From Isosphaeraceae bacterium (GTDB taxonomy: Bacteria; Planctomycetota; Planctomycetia; Isosphaerales; Isosphaeraceae): a stretch of 64,000 nucleotides of DNA. Of this stretch, positions 9,136 to 17,565 are shown piece after piece. The notes below the pieces were generated by a model. The model saw only the letters and a program-made list of their open reading frames with translations, ran no database searches and had not been told where the DNA came from. How positions within the stretch are numbered: the stretch's first letter is position 1; each line of letters starts with the position of its first letter. A program made the translations under genes and the position numbers. The stretch lies in assembly GCA_025356435.1 (NCBI GenBank), contig JANXSY010000270.1, positions 1-64,000 on the forward strand, written 5' to 3'.

Positions 9136-9777
9136 TTACCGAACTCGCCCGGCGAGCTTTACCAACTCGGGGCTATTCAAGGCTTCATGAGCGATCTGCC
9201 GGAGCGCGGCGAAGTGGCAATGGTGCAGCGGCACGATGGCGTTGGGGGCGTTCGGCGGCAGATGTTCGGCCTTGGTCCCCATGCCTTCGATCAGCGCGGG
9301 ATACTCGGCTGGCAGGCCCGAATCGGCCCCGAAACCGGCGGCGTGGAGGACAAGATCGCGCCGCCTGAGCTTGTGGCGACCGTGGAGGAAGACGGTCTCG
9401 CCGTTCCACCAACTGTCGAGCGAGACCCCCTTTTTGACCTTCCCCGACGCGAGGTTGGGGACGCACTCGAAGAGAGTCGGGATGCTCGAACTGCGGATGC
9501 TGGTGAAGCCGGGGGCCGGCCAGTGGGTCTGCGCCGGGGGATAGGCACCGCACGTCGAGAGCATCGAGAGATACGGCGTCCCCATCCGCCCGAGCAGTGA
9601 CGGCGTCCCCGCCGAGGGATGAAAGATCGCCCGCAGCGGCTTGCCGAGCTTGAACGCCTCGCGACGATCGCCGGCGTCATAGGCCGAGCACACGGCTTCG
9701 ATCCGTTGAAACTGCTCTTTAAGCAACTCTTGCAGCGCGATATCGGTCACGGATGGGCTCCGGATGGTTTCGGTCAT
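9136..9777 (-). CDS. Hypothetical protein coupled to trpS
   Basis: The 213-residue product has no family I recognise. It is soluble, without signal peptide, with an N-terminal helical part (LQELLKEQFQRIEAVCSAY) and a His/Trp-rich C-terminal half containing WWNGETVFLHGRHKLRRRD and VPLHHCHF, which could be metal-binding. The ATG at 9777 overlaps the trpS stop (ATGA), so it is probably translationally coupled to trpS. The frame is open upstream to 9903, but that part runs antisense-like through the trpS 3' end. Co-translation suggests co-expression, not necessarily a shared function. Confidence 0.7.
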   Translation of the reverse strand: MTETIRSPSVTDIALQELLKEQFQRIEAVCSAYDAGDRREAFKLGKPLRAIFHPSAGTPSLLGRMGTPYLSMLSTCGAYPPAQTHWPAPGFTSIRSSSIPTLFECVPNLASGKVKKGVSLDSWWNGETVFLHGRHKLRRRDLVLHAAGFGADSGLPAEYPALIEGMGTKAEHLPPNAPNAIVPLHHCHFAALRQIAHEALNSPELVKLAGRVR

Positions 9778-10751
9778 GGGGTGCGTGATCGGCCCACTCC
9801 GCACGCCTCTCGGGCGCGGTCGAGCACGGTCCGCGCGGCAGTTTTCGCCTTCAATGCGGCGGCGACCCGCACGGCCTCGACCCGTTCGGGATGGGCAACC
9901 CAATCAGCCCTACGCTCGCGGGCCGGGGCGAACGCGGCGATGATGGCGTCGGCCAGCCGCACCTTCACCTCGCCGTAGCCGATCCCCCCCGACCTGTAGC
10001 GACGGTCGACATCCGCCAGGTCATCGGCCGATGCGAAGAGCTTGAACAACTGAAAGAGGTTACACGTGTCGGGATTCTTGGGAGACTCGACGGGCGTGCT
10101 ATCGGTGACGATCTTCTTGGCCTTCTTGGTGATCGTCTTGGGATCATCAAAAATCTCAATCGTGTTGTCGTAGCTCTTCGACATCTTCCGCCCATCAAGA
10201 CCCGGCACGACGGCCACCTGGTCGAGGATATACGGCTTGGGCAGCTTGAAGACCTCGCCATAGGTGTTGTTGAACCGCTCGGCGATGTCGCGGGTGATCT
10301 CCAGGTGCTGCTTCTGGTCCTGGCCGACCGGGACGAGATCAGCGTCGTAGAGCAGGATATCGGCCGCCTGGAGCACGGGATAGGCGAACAGCCCATGCTC
10401 GGCCGGAAGCCCTTGCTGGACCTTATCCTTATAGCTGACGCACTTCTCCAGCCACCCCATCGGCGTGACGGTCGAGAGCAGCCAGGCCAGCTCGGTCGTC
10501 TCGGGCACGTCAGACTGCACGAACAGCGTCGCGCGATCGGGATCAAGCCCGAGCGCGAGCAGGTCAACGATCACGTCGAAGACATATTTCCGCAGCGTCT
10601 CGGCCTTCCGCACGCTGGTCAGCGCATGATAGTCGGCGACAAAGTAGAAGGCATCGTTGCCCTCCTGCAACGCGACATACTGCCGGATCGCGCCGAAGTA
10701 ATTCCCAATATGAAGCGCCCCGGAGGGCTGGATTCCTGACAGGACGCGCAT
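9774..10751 (-). CDS. trpS: Tryptophan--tRNA ligase
   Basis: This 325-residue class Ic aminoacyl-tRNA synthetase charges tRNA(Trp) with tryptophan at the cost of ATP. The two class I signatures are present: HIGN at residues 14-17 and KMSKS at 189-193. The region GLFAYPVLQAADILLYDADLV and the GQDQKQHLEITRDIAERFN block are typical of bacterial TrpS, and the length is normal. It is the first gene of a two-gene unit with the 213-residue hypothetical protein downstream. The last residues (GVGRSRTP) overlap the start of that gene. Confidence 0.97.
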   Translation of the reverse strand: MRVLSGIQPSGALHIGNYFGAIRQYVALQEGNDAFYFVADYHALTSVRKAETLRKYVFDVIVDLLALGLDPDRATLFVQSDVPETTELAWLLSTVTPMGWLEKCVSYKDKVQQGLPAEHGLFAYPVLQAADILLYDADLVPVGQDQKQHLEITRDIAERFNNTYGEVFKLPKPYILDQVAVVPGLDGRKMSKSYDNTIEIFDDPKTITKKAKKIVTDSTPVESPKNPDTCNLFQLFKLFASADDLADVDRRYRSGGIGYGEVKVRLADAIIAAFAPARERRADWVAHPERVEAVRVAAALKAKTAARTVLDRAREACGVGRSRTP

Positions 10752-10883
10752 GGTCGGTCTCGATCGCCGGCGGGAAAGATCACCGCCCCCATCGTATCAG
10801 CCCCGCCGGACGACACCAACCCGCCCCTCCGGGTGGACGCCCCAGCCCTCAGCCCCGATAATGGGTCAAAGAGGCCTCGCCCA

Positions 10884-10938
10884 TTGAGTGCATGCGCTCA
10901 ACCTTGTTTTCTCGTTTGCCCCCTTTGACAAGTGTCAA
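10884..10938. promoter_or_regulatory. Two inverted repeats upstream of the broken zinc-ribbon gene
   Basis: TTGAGTGCATGCGCTCAA (10,884-10,901, two mismatches) and TTGACA-AG-TGTCAA (10,925-10,938) lie in the trpS/zinc-ribbon intergenic region. They look like operator half-sites. TTGACA could also be a -35 box, but the hexamer 17 nt downstream (TTATTC) is poor. Confidence 0.25.
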
Positions 10939-11041
10939 TCCTGGTCCTTATTCGTCAAAAGGGCAATTTCGACGAATAAAGGATGGTCGATCGCGGCCTG
11001 TATTCCATTTTCGCGACACAAGAATCGAGACAGGCGACCCG

Positions 11042-11469
11042 ATGCGAGCCGGCCCATTCACTCGCGATGAGTCGACCCGCCTCATGACCCCAAAGACAAC
11101 CGAGGATGACAATGACGACGCGGAATTAACCCGGTATGTCCTGAACCATTATGGATGGCTCATGACGACGTCGGAGGCCCGGATCAATCGGGCGATTGGC
11201 GTGGAACACAAGGCCGATGCCGCGCAGAGCGAGGTGCTGGCATCAGAATTGAGGACGTATGGGAAAAGTCCCTCAAGGATGATGACGTTGCCCGCGCCCT
11301 TGAATGCGGTCCTGAGGCTTGTCGACGCAACGTCAGGGATTGGATCTTGCGAGTTCACGCCGGACAACTTGAAATCAACAGATGCCCGAGATGTCTTCGG
11401 GTCGTCAGGACGCCGAGGGCCAGACAATGCTTCTGGTGCGGGCACGACTGGCACAATTTGACTTCCTAA
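11042..11469 (+). pseudogene. Zinc-ribbon protein gene broken by a frameshift
   Basis: Two overlapping frames together make one plausible small protein. The first (from ATG 11,042 or 11,084) gives LTRYVLNHYGWLMTTSEARI, an acidic helical N-terminus. The second, in the -1 frame, gives VARALECGPEACRRNVRDWI and then two CxxC pairs (NRCPRC and QCFWCGHDW), a zinc-ribbon C-terminus. The switch must fall between about 11,200 and 11,280; the GGGAAAAG run near 11,261 is a candidate. A one-base loss explains it. It may be a real pseudogene or an assembly error. I recall similar intact proteins ending in a CxWCGHDW motif, but their function is unknown. Confidence 0.6.
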
Positions 11470-11492
11470 CTCGTCTCTGGACAGGCCCTACG

Positions 11493-11927
11493 ATGGCAGT
11501 GAATTTCTACGACGACAACGGCATCCGCTTCGAATACCCGCACGATTGGGAGGTCGACATCGGCGAGGACGGCACGCGCCGCTCGGTGACGGTGCAGTCG
11601 TCCTCGGGGCCGGCGTTCGCGATGGTGACGGTCGACGCCTCTTGCCCCTCGCCCGGCGAGATGGCCGATGAGGCCCTGGCGGCGCTCCGCGAAGAGTATC
11701 CCGTGCTCGAATCGAGCCCAGGTAACGAGTCGATCGCTGGCCACAATGCCGTCGGCCATGACGTCGAGTTCTTCAGCCTCGACATGTCCAATAACTGCGT
11801 TATCCGCTGCTTCCAGACGCCCAGACGCACCGTCTTCATCCTCGCGCAGTGGTCCGACGCCGAGCAGAACGAACCCGAACGCACGCTCGCGGCCGTCCGG
11901 CAGTCGATCGAGGAGACCGACTCCTGA
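11493..11927 (+). CDS. DUF1795/PsbP-like hypothetical protein
   Basis: The 144-residue product opens with MAVNFYDDNGIRFEYPHDWE, the hallmark of the DUF1795/PsbP-like fold, in which a strand pair with YP-x-x-W is followed by alternating strands (AFAMVTVDA, NAVGHDVEFFSL, RTVFILAQW) and a C-terminal helix. No signal peptide is present, so it is probably cytoplasmic. The ATG at 11,493 starts exactly at the conserved region, while the open frame upstream overlaps the broken zinc-ribbon gene and looks non-coding. The function is unknown. Confidence 0.75.
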   Translation: MAVNFYDDNGIRFEYPHDWEVDIGEDGTRRSVTVQSSSGPAFAMVTVDASCPSPGEMADEALAALREEYPVLESSPGNESIAGHNAVGHDVEFFSLDMSNNCVIRCFQTPRRTVFILAQWSDAEQNEPERTLAAVRQSIEETDS

Positions 11928-11939
11928 TCGAACGTCTCC

Positions 11940-12872
11940 TTACAACCGATCGCCGATCTTGACCGAGGCCGTCCGTTCAAGGAAGTCGCCGACCTGCGCG
12001 ATCAGATCGGGGCCGCCGGATTCGAGCACCTGACTGTGCCTGGCCCCGGCGATCTCGATCCGTTCGACGGGTCCGGAAATCGTCCGGGCGAGTTCGGTCG
12101 TCTCGGCTTCGGAGACGAGAGCGTCAAGGGTGCCCCGAAGGATCAGGGTGGGAATCGTCACCCGAGGCGCGGCGTCGATCGGGCGGGGATGGTGGAGCGA
12201 GACTCCCGAGAGGCGGCGGGCACGTCGAAGGACCAGAGTCGCGACGGCCCGCGAGGCCGGGATGCGGTAGCGGCGGATCATGGTCGTGGCGGTCTTGTGC
12301 AGATCAATGTAGGGAGCTTCAAGCACGAGCGCCTTGATCCGATCGTCGTCGGCCGAAGCGCGAAGGGCGACCGCCGCACCCATCGACCGGCCCCAGAGCG
12401 CGAGCCGGAGACTCGGGCCGACTCGAAGCGCGACGGCGTCGATCCAGGGGCGGAGGTCCGCCACTTCTCGACCACCGAACGAAGCGAGGCCACCTCCGCT
12501 ATCGCCATAGGCACGCGAGTCAAGCACGGCGACGTTCCAGCCTCGGGCGTAGATCCCATCGGCCCTCGCCCGCATCGACTGCCGCTGCTCGGCCAGCCCG
12601 TGGAGCAGAAGAAGCGTGCGGCCGTCCGCGTCGGGATGGCCATGCCAGGTGCCCGCGAGCCGCACGCCGTCAGAGGCCGTTGCGTGGATCGGCTCACCGG
12701 GATAGGGATCGTCGGCGGGCAGAGTCAGCGATCGGCGAGGCATGACCAAGATCCACGCCCCGAACTCGACCACCGCCAGCACCGCCGCCGCGAGCAGCCC
12801 CGCGACAAACCCCGCCACAGCGATGAGCGTCGCCCAACCAGAGACCGACGACACAAGACTTGCCATGAGCAT
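11940..12872 (-). CDS. Membrane-anchored alpha/beta-hydrolase
   Basis: The 310-residue protein has an N-terminal membrane segment (about residues 14-44) and an alpha/beta-hydrolase domain of the type often called BAAT/dienelactone or serine aminopeptidase S33-like. TLLLLHGLAEQRQSM gives the oxyanion strand, GRSMG (Ser163) the nucleophile elbow, GTLDALVSE the acidic residue and GARHSQVLE the catalytic His. The hydrolase face is probably on one side of the cytoplasmic membrane. The substrate cannot be told. The stop lies 12 nt from the convergent DUF1795-like gene. Confidence 0.85.
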   Translation of the reverse strand: MLMASLVSSVSGWATLIAVAGFVAGLLAAAVLAVVEFGAWILVMPRRSLTLPADDPYPGEPIHATASDGVRLAGTWHGHPDADGRTLLLLHGLAEQRQSMRARADGIYARGWNVAVLDSRAYGDSGGGLASFGGREVADLRPWIDAVALRVGPSLRLALWGRSMGAAVALRASADDDRIKALVLEAPYIDLHKTATTMIRRYRIPASRAVATLVLRRARRLSGVSLHHPRPIDAAPRVTIPTLILRGTLDALVSEAETTELARTISGPVERIEIAGARHSQVLESGGPDLIAQVGDFLERTASVKIGDRL

Positions 12873-12979
12873 TCATCGACCTATTGGGGATGGATCGGGA
12901 GGGGGACCGTCGAGGTTCAGTGTCACCGTTGGCAAGGGATCGCAAGGTTCTATCAAGTGGACATCTGGTGTAATCCGTC

Positions 12980-13008
12980 TTGATTTTCGAGATAGAACGA
13001 ATTACAAT
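12980..13008 (+). promoter_or_regulatory. Sigma70-like promoter of the Panacea locus
   Basis: TTGATT (12,980-12,985) and TACAAT (13,003-13,008) are separated by 17 nt, in an AT-rich island just before the Panacea-domain gene. Transcription would start near 13,015, about 35 nt before the ATG at 13,050. Confidence 0.5.
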
Positions 13009-13049
13009 AATCGCGCAAGAGTGGCCTTTTGTATAGTGGGCAATATGTC

Positions 13050-13679
13050 ATGCCGATCAAATCCTACCTCGCGACAAATATTGCGGGATACTTTCTGGGC
13101 ACCTGCGACCAGGAGGCCGGCGACAACGTGACCCATCTCAAGCTTCAGAAGCTTTTATACTATGCACAAGGGTTCCATTTGGCGATGAACGAGGGGGAGT
13201 GTTTGTTTGATGAGCCCATCTTGGCCTGGGATCACGGCCCCGTCGTGGAGTCAATCTGGCATCAATTCAAAGGGTTTGGATACAACGCGATCGATCCGCC
13301 GACCACGTTTACGCGCGACGACTATCCGCCCGAGCTTCAGGAACTCCTCGACGCGGTGAATACGACCTACGGCCAATTTACCGCCAAGCGGCTCGAATCC
13401 ATGACGCATGACGAGCCCCCTTGGGCGAGCACCCCCAAAGACGGCATCATCTCGATCGAGTCGATCCGCGCCTATTTTGCGACCCTGGTCGAAGCGGGGC
13501 GTGAATCCGCCGAAATCCCAGGACATCCTTCGTGGCCGACGAATAGCTTCCTATTTCAGCGAAGGAAATCCATTTCGCGCAGGATGGATCGCCATCGTGA
13601 GACGCTGCGTGAGATTGCCGGCCATCGGCCCGCGGATTTCAATCCTTGGGACGGCGAGCAAAACCCGTTCGGCTCCTGA
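13050..13679 (+). CDS. Panacea-domain (DUF4065) antitoxin
   Basis: The 209-residue protein shows the two Panacea motifs: THLKLQKLLYYAQGFHLA at about 28-45 and EPILAWDHGPVVESIWHQFK at about 55-74. Panacea domains act as versatile antitoxins that neutralise unrelated toxins in PanAT operons, and related SocA proteins act as proteolytic adaptors. I take the ATG at 13,050; the frame also opens with a TTG at 13,029. A good promoter lies just upstream, and a PemK/MazF-like frame follows after 32 nt, so the pair looks like a classic antitoxin-toxin operon. The C-terminal 50 residues extend past the core domain. The partner is frameshifted, so this antitoxin may now be an orphan. Confidence 0.85.
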   Translation: MPIKSYLATNIAGYFLGTCDQEAGDNVTHLKLQKLLYYAQGFHLAMNEGECLFDEPILAWDHGPVVESIWHQFKGFGYNAIDPPTTFTRDDYPPELQELLDAVNTTYGQFTAKRLESMTHDEPPWASTPKDGIISIESIRAYFATLVEAGRESAEIPGHPSWPTNSFLFQRRKSISRRMDRHRETLREIAGHRPADFNPWDGEQNPFGS

Positions 13680-13711
13680 TCGTGTAGTGAAGGCGATGGG
13701 GGCCTGTCGGC

Positions 13712-14049
13712 ATGGGACGCTATTTCCACGGCCAGATCGTGCTCGCGTCGATGTCTAACGGCACGAAGATCGAGCTCCATCCGGCCCTCATCATCGACGG
13801 CAAGGACGACTACCAAATCACTGGCGAATTGCTCGTCATTATCACGTTCAGATTCATTTCAGCAATGAAACTGATCCTCAGACAAAATTGCACCTCCCTT
13901 CTTGGGCGAAATGCAATTGGGGGCACTGGCTACCTGTCGGACGAATTGTAAAGCCCTGGGGATACCTACCCGACGTCCTCTTCGATCAGATCGCATCCAA
14001 ATTCGACGAGCTATTTGACGCCCCTGACTTCACGGACTGGATATCGTAA
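13712..14049 (+). pseudogene. PemK/MazF-like toxin gene, frameshifted
   Basis: The first 45 codons give GRYFHGQIVLASM and HPALIIDGKDDYQITGELLV, the strand 1/strand 2 pattern of the PemK/MazF fold. The frame then goes wrong near 13,840-13,850. In the -1 frame the sequence continues convincingly (TKLHLPSWAKCNWGHWLPVG, then a C-terminal helix DVLFDQIASKFDELF) and stops at 14,049. A single lost base explains this. As read, the product is a 79-residue truncated protein with an unrelated tail. An intact version would be about 112 residues, normal for the family. It follows the Panacea antitoxin gene in the same operon. Confidence 0.65.
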
Positions 14050-14066
14050 ACGAGTTACTCATTCAT

Positions 14067-16577
14067 TTATCTGTCGTGATCGTCGAGGAACCCATCAGCG
14101 CGAAGGCCGCTGGACGTCCAGCGTAGTCGGATTGCGCCGCGAGTCCAGGTGCGCCAGACGGGAATCGACCGCTCCTCGATCGCGGCCAGGGCGTCGCGGG
14201 TGCCCGGCATGCCCTTGCGCTGGCTGGAGACGACCAGGGCGGGCCGCGCCCAGTCGTAGAGCCAGGGCGGGTTCGAGGCCCGGCCGCCGTGGTGCGGGGC
14301 GAGAAAGGCGTCGAGGCTCGGGGCGGGTTGGGCCGTCAGTTCGCTCAGGCCGGGACCTTCGAGGTCGCCGGTGAGCAGGACCCGATGCCCGCTCGATTCG
14401 ACTGCCAGCACGACGCTGCGCGCGTTGTCAGACGTCTCGGCCCGGTCGTCCTTGCCGGGGTGGAGCACTGTCAGATTCAGGTCTTTGCCGAAGGTCCAGG
14501 CAGTCCCCTTGGAGATCGTCCGCACCGGCACTCCCCTGGCCTTCACGAGATCGATCAGCGCCACCGCGCCGGGGTTGGTCGCGCCCGCGAAGCCGGGGGG
14601 GATCAGCACCTCGCCGATCGCGAACCGTTCGAGGAGGTCGGCGAGGGCGTTATAATGATCGGAATCGGCATGAGACAGGATCACGATATCAAGACGTGAC
14701 ACCCCCCGACTCCAGAGCGCGGGGGCGATCAGGCGACGGCCGGCGTGGGGGTCGCCCATCCGGCCGGCGTCATAGAGGAGCGTGCGGCCGTCGCCCGATC
14801 GAACGATCACCGCCAGTCCATGACCGACCGCCAATACCTCGACCTCCGGCGCTCCGGGAGCGCTTGGGAACTGGGGCATAATGACCATCGCGGAGAGGCA
14901 TGCGGCAAGCAGGGTCCAGGCAGCCCAGCGGATCGTCGGCCGCCACTTGTTGAGGCACGCTACGGCGGCCAGCCCGAGCAGGAGATAGAAGGCGATCACC
15001 CACGACTCGCCCGGACCCGGCCCAAACCAGTGTCCCCACCTCTGGCGCGCGCCCCAGCGGACGATGCCATCGGTTGCGGTGAGCAGCCATCGGCAGACCC
15101 ACGCGGGCAGCGCACCGAGGGGCGGCCAGATCGTCGTCAGGCCGAGCGAGAGGCCCGCCGCGAGCATTGCCAGCGAGGTGATCGGTACGAGCGGCAGGTT
15201 GAGCAAGATCCCCACAGGTGACGTCATGTGGAACCGTTGCGAGACGAGAGGCCAGGCCGCGACCCAGACCACGATTGAGATGACCAGACCCTCCGCCAAC
15301 CCCCATGCCGCCTTCCTCGATCGCGTCTTCCAGGCCCGCTCATACCGGCGTTCGAGCCGGTCGAACAGCCTCGGCTCGGGATGGATCCGATCCATCACGG
15401 GCGGCACTCCCCACAAGATCGCCGCGACCGCGAGGAACGAGAGCTGACAGCCGACGTCGAACAGGTGCGCGGGGTTGAGCCCGAGAGTGAGCAAGAGCGC
15501 AATCGCCATCAGGTTTGCGAATCGGGGTCGGCGGTTGATGAGCCCCGCGACGCAGGCGACGAGCGTCATCGCCAGCGACCGCACGACCGAAGGAGCCAGT
15601 CCGACCAGGATCGCATAGCCGGTCGACGCGACGATCACCAGCCACCACGACCGCCGACGCTCCACCCCCGCCACCCGGCAGACGAGCCACAAGAACGCGG
15701 CCAACGCCTGAAGATGCAGCCCCGAGATCGCCAGCAAGTGGGTTGTCCCGGTCCGCGCGAAGGCGTCGCTCAGCTCGGGGTCGACGGTCTCGCGTCGGCC
15801 AAGGAGGAGCGCCGAGGCAAGCGGGGCCACCGATGGGTCGAGGCTGGTGACAAGCCGTCGATGGCTCCATGCGCGGAGCCTACCGAGCCGGTAAGTCCAC
15901 GGCCAGACGCTCCCCGAGGGGTCGGCCCAGATGCCCGATGGCGAGCCGGTCGAGATCCGCAGCCTGATCCCATCGGCCCGCCACGACTCTCGGGCGTCGC
16001 GCTCGCCGGGGTTGAGCGGCCCCTCGATCGGCCCGAGACTGCCGGAGATCTCGACGGGCTGGCCCGGCCGGAGGTCAGTGCGGTCGCCGCCGATCCAGGC
16101 CGCGACTTTTCCCGAGGCCGAGGACCAGTCGAGGCCGTCGCAGACGCCCGTCACGGCGACGACCGTCCGGGTCGACCCCTGCCCGTTCGGCCGTTCCGAG
16201 TCGGGCCGATAGATCGGGATCTCGACGACCACCCCGCGGAGCCAGGCGGGGACGGGCTGGTCGTCAGCGGAGAATCTCCGGGCCAGGTCGTCTGCGGTGA
16301 GGTCGGTCCATCGCCGATGATGCCAGGCCCCGCCGATCCCGAAGGACGCGACGACCAGCCCGATCAGCGTCGTCCGGCCTCCCCAGACTTTGAAGCTCGC
16401 GAGGACCGCCCCCGCGACGGCGATCACGGCCCAAGCGGTCGCCCCCCACCCCCCCCCACATCGGTCGGCCACAACGCCCGCCGCAATCGCCATCGCCGGG
16501 GCCAACATCGGCGCGACGGCGAGCAGCGAGCGGTCCTTGAGCGGGCGGACGTAAGAGATAGTGGGCTCAGACGCCAT
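14067..16577 (-). CDS. comEC: ComEC/Rec2-family DNA internalisation protein
   Basis: The 836-residue polytopic membrane protein has the full ComEC architecture. There is an N-terminal DUF4131 region with an OB-like soluble part (about 30-200), a competence domain of many membrane helices (about 230-530) with the signature HLLAISGLHLQALAAF near 275, and a C-terminal metallo-beta-lactamase domain with HADSDH near 630 and LLTGDLEG later. ComEC forms the channel that passes single-stranded DNA into the cytoplasm during natural transformation, and the lactamase domain is thought to degrade the other strand. No other competence gene is near. Both domains look intact. Confidence 0.95.
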   Translation of the reverse strand: MASEPTISYVRPLKDRSLLAVAPMLAPAMAIAAGVVADRCGGGWGATAWAVIAVAGAVLASFKVWGGRTTLIGLVVASFGIGGAWHHRRWTDLTADDLARRFSADDQPVPAWLRGVVVEIPIYRPDSERPNGQGSTRTVVAVTGVCDGLDWSSASGKVAAWIGGDRTDLRPGQPVEISGSLGPIEGPLNPGERDARESWRADGIRLRISTGSPSGIWADPSGSVWPWTYRLGRLRAWSHRRLVTSLDPSVAPLASALLLGRRETVDPELSDAFARTGTTHLLAISGLHLQALAAFLWLVCRVAGVERRRSWWLVIVASTGYAILVGLAPSVVRSLAMTLVACVAGLINRRPRFANLMAIALLLTLGLNPAHLFDVGCQLSFLAVAAILWGVPPVMDRIHPEPRLFDRLERRYERAWKTRSRKAAWGLAEGLVISIVVWVAAWPLVSQRFHMTSPVGILLNLPLVPITSLAMLAAGLSLGLTTIWPPLGALPAWVCRWLLTATDGIVRWGARQRWGHWFGPGPGESWVIAFYLLLGLAAVACLNKWRPTIRWAAWTLLAACLSAMVIMPQFPSAPGAPEVEVLAVGHGLAVIVRSGDGRTLLYDAGRMGDPHAGRRLIAPALWSRGVSRLDIVILSHADSDHYNALADLLERFAIGEVLIPPGFAGATNPGAVALIDLVKARGVPVRTISKGTAWTFGKDLNLTVLHPGKDDRAETSDNARSVVLAVESSGHRVLLTGDLEGPGLSELTAQPAPSLDAFLAPHHGGRASNPPWLYDWARPALVVSSQRKGMPGTRDALAAIEERSIPVWRTWTRGAIRLRWTSSGLRADGFLDDHDR

Positions 16578-16843
16578 CGTCTTGTCCAGCGGGAGACGAA
16601 TCGAGGCCGGGGCTTAAAAATGCCCGGAGGTTGGAGAATCCTATCAGGAAAACCATCCAACGAACGCTATCCGGTTCGACAAATCGACTCGCCCGAAGTC
16701 AGGGATCGAGTTCCGACTCAAATACCCATGGGCGTGACTCCCGCGCGGGGTTACAGTCAATGAGGGTTCGACCTCCCGGATGTCAGGGCCTGATTCGATG
16801 TCCGGAGTATGACGACCCAAGCCATGCGTCCTGGACGGCATGA

Positions 16844-17053
16844 TCCGGCTGGGTTTCCATCAATGGCAACCTCCTCTGGCGATCGCCGGAAGGCAAACGA
16901 TATTACTGTTGGGATTCGCTTCACGGAGAGATCGAGGTCTTCAACAAGCGAGGACGCCACCTCGGGGCGGCCGACGCCGTGACCGGACGGTTCATCAAAG
17001 ACCCGGCAGAAGGGAGGTCGATCGATGTCCCGCAGCGAAGACAATTTCGTTGA
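16844..17053 (+). pseudogene. Colicin E3-type RNase toxin, no start codon
   Basis: This frame is open from the stop at 16,841-16,843 to 17,053 and encodes a short cytotoxic RNase domain. WDSLHGEIE matches the colicin E3 catalytic block WDSQHGELE with Asp, His and Glu in place, followed by RGRHLGAADAVTGRFIK, which parallels the E3 HLGSFDPKTGNQLKG region, and a later Arg. Colicin E3 domains cut 16S rRNA at the decoding site. No ATG, GTG, TTG or CTG occurs in the open frame before the domain. Candidate starts at 16,809 and 16,840 are in other frames, so the gene is probably frameshifted or has lost its start. Its last 29 nt overlap the antitoxin-like gene. Confidence 0.6.
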
Positions 17054-17300
17054 TCTCTGCCTCGGAGGTGAAGCTCTCGCCGAGGAGATTGACGACTTCG
17101 TAGACGCCTGGCACGAGGGCGGGACCGGCAAACCCATCTATACCTCTCTAGGGATGACTCGCGAAGAATATGGCCTCTGGGTCGAGCAACCCGACTCTTT
17201 GGACGTTATCTTGGAGGCGAGGAAGCGGGACGGTCGAATCGGCGACGCCGGGAACATGGTCGAGCATCGCGGCAAAAGATCGAATTCCGAACTCCCTTGA
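17025..17300 (+). CDS. Probable antitoxin/immunity partner of the colicin E3-type RNase
   Basis: The 91-residue acidic protein starts at ATG 17,025, with GGGAGG 8 nt upstream. It contains EIDDFVDAWHEG and YTSLGMTREEYGLWVEQPDS, a motif widespread in small bacterial proteins (LGM-T-x-E-E-Y-x-x-W) that I recall next to colicin E3-like and other toxin frames. It overlaps the end of the RNase frame, the usual toxin-then-antitoxin order for this type. The gene looks intact and well translated. That it neutralises the RNase is inferred from position, charge and family, not from direct sequence evidence. Confidence 0.65.
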   Translation: MSRSEDNFVDLCLGGEALAEEIDDFVDAWHEGGTGKPIYTSLGMTREEYGLWVEQPDSLDVILEARKRDGRIGDAGNMVEHRGKRSNSELP

Positions 17301-17330
17301 CCGCACAGCGACCTCAGATTCGGGCAATTC

Positions 17331-17445
17331 CCCAGGTGGATGGCCGAGTCAGAACCCCTTGGCATAGCTTGGGTAGCACCAGGTCTTAAACGACCTTGTC
17401 TTCTGTGGCCTACCTCCCCTGGTTCGAGAACTAGGGCCACCCCAC
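17331..17445 (+). repeat. Dispersed 120-nt element, family B (copy 2)
   Basis: GGATGGCCGAGTCAGAACCCCT, then an imperfect hairpin (CCAGGTCTTAAACGACCTTG) and GGTTCGAGAACTAGGGCCACC, are the same blocks in the same order as the copy at 19,864. The copy lies between the antitoxin-like gene and the metal-efflux cluster. Confidence 0.65.
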
Positions 17446-17565
17446 ACCATCGCTTGGCCTCGCAAGAAAAGGGACTTTGCAATCCTCTGGGGCAATTCTC
17501 TTGACGCTAGCCTTCCCCGTTCGATAATGAATCAGGTGGCAACCGCTTTTTGATCGGGATGACTC

